In this document: in pieces, positions 38,634 to 40,815 of the stretch
Position numbering within the stretch: the stretch's first letter is position 1
How the letters are laid out: each line of letters opens with the position of its first letter
Source: Tissierellia bacterium
Lineage (GTDB): Bacteria; Bacillota; Clostridia; Tissierellales; Tissierellaceae
Direction of reading: 5' to 3'
Length of the DNA stretch: 40,815 nt
NCBI GenBank assembly: GCA_012520755.1
Contig: JAAYNS010000100.1
Span: forward strand, 1-40,815
Notes under the pieces: model-generated
The model's input: the letters and a program-made list of their open reading frames with translations, nothing else
Told to the model about the DNA's origin: nothing
The model's database searches: none
Translations under genes and position numbers: made by a program

Positions 38634-40343
38634 CTAAATTACACCTCTCTTACCTACCATCTCAGATACACTAGCACCAGCTGGAATCATAGGAAGTACA
38701 TTTACTTCCTTTTCTACTATGCAATTGATTATAACTGCTTCATCGCCTTCTATAGCTGGCCTTAAATCATTTTCTAGTTTTTCTTTTGTATCTATAGTAA
38801 TTGAATTTATACCATAGCCTTCAGCTATTTTATTGAAATCAGGGTTTACACTTAAGTCAACGAAGGAATATCTCTTTTCATGAAATATCTCTTGCCATTG
38901 CCTTACCATTCCTAAAAATGAATTGTTAATAATTACAACTTTAACAGGTAGATTATATTGCTTTATTAACATCAACTCTTGAAAAGTCATCTGAAAACCG
39001 CCATCACCAACTATTGCAACAACCTTCTTATCTGGCCTTCCAATTTGAGCTCCTATAGCAGCTGGTAGTCCATATCCCATAGTGCCAGATCCTCCAGATG
39101 TCAAGATTGAATTTGGATTGTTAAATGATATATATTGAGCAGTCCACATTTGATGCTGGCCAACATCTGTAGCCACAATTGCATTGCCAGCTAAAACCTT
39201 ATTTAGTTCTGATAGTACTTCCTGTGGCAATAATCTTCCTTCATTACTACTGCCGTAAACCATTGGATATTCTTTCTTCCAGCCTTTAACAGTATTTACC
39301 CAATCACTGTGGTCCATTTTATCTAATCTCCTGTTAAACTCAAACAATACATTCTTTAAATCTCCAACTATTGGGATATCACATTTTTTGTTTTTTCCTA
39401 TTTCAGCAGGATCAATATCTATATGAATTATGCTTGCATTCTTGCAGAACTTATCTGGATTTCCTGTAATCCTATCATCAAATCTAATCCCGGCAGCTAT
39501 AATCAGATCAGCTTCTTCTGTAGCATGGTTAGCTGCAACAGTTCCATGCATTCCTAACATGCCCAATGATAATTCATGATTACTTGGAAAAACCCCTAAA
39601 CCTAGTAAAGTTGTAGTTACTGGAATATTAGTTTTTTCTGCAAATTCAATTATTGATTTAGAAGCTCCAGCCTTTAATATACCTGCACCTGCAATGATTA
39701 AGGGTTTTTTAGCAGTTTTTATTAAGTCTATAGCTTTTTTAATCTGCCTTGGGTGCCCATGATAAGTAGGGTCATATCCAGGTAGATTTATTTCCTCTGA
39801 AAAAAGTTTTTCAAACTCATTAAATGGTATTTCCGAAATTTGTATATCTTTTGGTATATCAATTAATACTGGTCCTGGTCTACCTGTGGTAGCTATATAA
39901 TTTGCCTCTTTAATTATTCTTGGCAAGTCTCTTATATCTGTTATAAGGTAGTTGCTCTTTGTTATAGGTAAAGTAATCCCAACTATATCACTTTCTTGAA
40001 AGGAGTCCTTACCCAAGGAAGATCTTCCAACTTGGCCTGTTACAGCTAATAAAGGTACAGAATCCATATGAGCTGTCATAATTCCTGTAACTAGATTGGT
40101 AGCCCCTGGTCCTGAAGTTGCTATACATACTCCTATTTTCCCAGTTGCTCTAGCAAAGCCATCTGCTTCATGAGCTGCCCCTTGTTCATGTCTCGAAAAA
40201 TAATGTTTTATTTTTTTATATTTATATATTTCATCATATATTGGTATTACAGAGCCACCTGGATAACCAAAAACGGTATCTATCCCCAATCTATATAAGC
40301 TTTCAAGTAATATCCAAGAACCATTAACCATTTTATTATCCAA
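38634..40343 (-). CDS. ilvB: Acetolactate synthase large subunit
   Basis: FGYPGGSVIPIYDEIY; HEQGAAHEADGFARATGKIGVCIATSGPGATNLVTG; GDGGFQMTFQEL. Confidence 0.96.
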   Translation of the reverse strand: MDNKMVNGSWILLESLYRLGIDTVFGYPGGSVIPIYDEIYKYKKIKHYFSRHEQGAAHEADGFARATGKIGVCIATSGPGATNLVTGIMTAHMDSVPLLAVTGQVGRSSLGKDSFQESDIVGITLPITKSNYLITDIRDLPRIIKEANYIATTGRPGPVLIDIPKDIQISEIPFNEFEKLFSEEINLPGYDPTYHGHPRQIKKAIDLIKTAKKPLIIAGAGILKAGASKSIIEFAEKTNIPVTTTLLGLGVFPSNHELSLGMLGMHGTVAANHATEEADLIIAAGIRFDDRITGNPDKFCKNASIIHIDIDPAEIGKNKKCDIPIVGDLKNVLFEFNRRLDKMDHSDWVNTVKGWKKEYPMVYGSSNEGRLLPQEVLSELNKVLAGNAIVATDVGQHQMWTAQYISFNNPNSILTSGGSGTMGYGLPAAIGAQIGRPDKKVVAIVGDGGFQMTFQELMLIKQYNLPVKVVIINNSFLGMVRQWQEIFHEKRYSFVDLSVNPDFNKIAEGYGINSITIDTKEKLENDLRPAIEGDEAVIINCIVEKEVNVLPMIPAGASVSEMVGKRGVI

Positions 40344-40401
40344 ATTATTACCTCCTTACCTTTCAAATCCTTCCTCTGTCTCCCATACAAACTTGCTATT
40401 C

Positions 40402-40815
40402 TTAGGAATGAGAATTCAGCCTTGTTATCTTAAAACCTTCCTTATTTAACTCTTCTGTTATTCTACTTATGTGCTCTTCTCCATTGGTCTCAGCTGTTAC
40501 TTGAAGTTCCACATCATGAAATCTATCAAGATTCTTAAATTGATTGTGGTCTAGCTTTATAACATTGGCATTTAATCTAGATAGTATTTCTGATACCTGT
40601 AGAAGCTGACCTGGCTTATCAGGTAAATTTACAGAAAAGCAAAATACCCTTCCTCTTTGGACCAAACCTTTATTTATCATAGATGAAATCGTCAATACGT
40701 CTATATTTCCACCACTTACTATGGATACAATCTTCTTGTTTTTCTCCTTTAGTCTCTTCAAACCAGCTAAGGGAAGAATACCTGAATTCTCTGCTACTAG
40801 TTTGTGTTTTTCTAC
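40402..40815 (-). CDS. ilvA: Threonine dehydratase, C-terminal part (truncated by the window edge)
   Basis: VEKHKLVAENSGILPLAGLKRLKEKNKKIVSIVSGGNIDVLTISSMINKGLVQRGR plus C-terminal ACT-like domain; frame open to the window end. Confidence 0.9.
   Translation of the reverse strand, partial: VEKHKLVAENSGILPLAGLKRLKEKNKKIVSIVSGGNIDVLTISSMINKGLVQRGRVFCFSVNLPDKPGQLLQVSEILSRLNANVIKLDHNQFKNLDRFHDVELQVTAETNGEEHISRITEELNKEGFKITRLNSHS

Noticed and set aside
40402-40815. Short 119-aa ORF as a stand-alone ACT-domain regulator
   Set aside because: The reading frame continues without a stop to the window edge with IlvA-like sequence, so it is a window-truncated threonine dehydratase.

Overview
AT-rich, low-GC Firmicutes-type chromosomal window, probably an anaerobic Clostridia/Tissierellia-like lineage. 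Most of it is minus-strand housekeeping DNA. It contains a sporulation/envelope cluster (ywmB-murA-spoIID-spoIIQ-spoIIID ... mbl), a wecB-tagO-upp-rpiB-ywlE-sua5-prfA block, chrA halves, a prmC-yqhQ-rpmE-rho block, a PPi-type pfk, a MacB-like ABC operon, S-layer-type exported proteins, pyrG, and an ilv operon (ilvA partial, ilvB, ilvH, ilvC, ilvD, ilvE). The observations most worth a second look are: (1) a compact two-gene radical-SAM/SPASM RiPP cassette between spoIIID and mbl, with a 47-aa Cys-rich precursor at 4159..4302 (-) that the ORF track missed; it starts 2 nt after the maturase stop; (2) a CTP synthase with an intact synthetase domain whose glutaminase domain has lost the nucleophile Cys (GISLGMQ), the triad His (FRPEF) and an oxyanion-loop Gly (PDGFG), implying an ammonia-only enzyme; (3) a truncated LivJ-type binding protein joined to an out-of-frame LivF-like C-terminal tail, a likely deletion scar of a liv operon; (4) a dispersed family of heptanucleotide-periodic intergenic repeats and several nested inverted-repeat elements. 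All calls are from reading the sequence; no searches were run.
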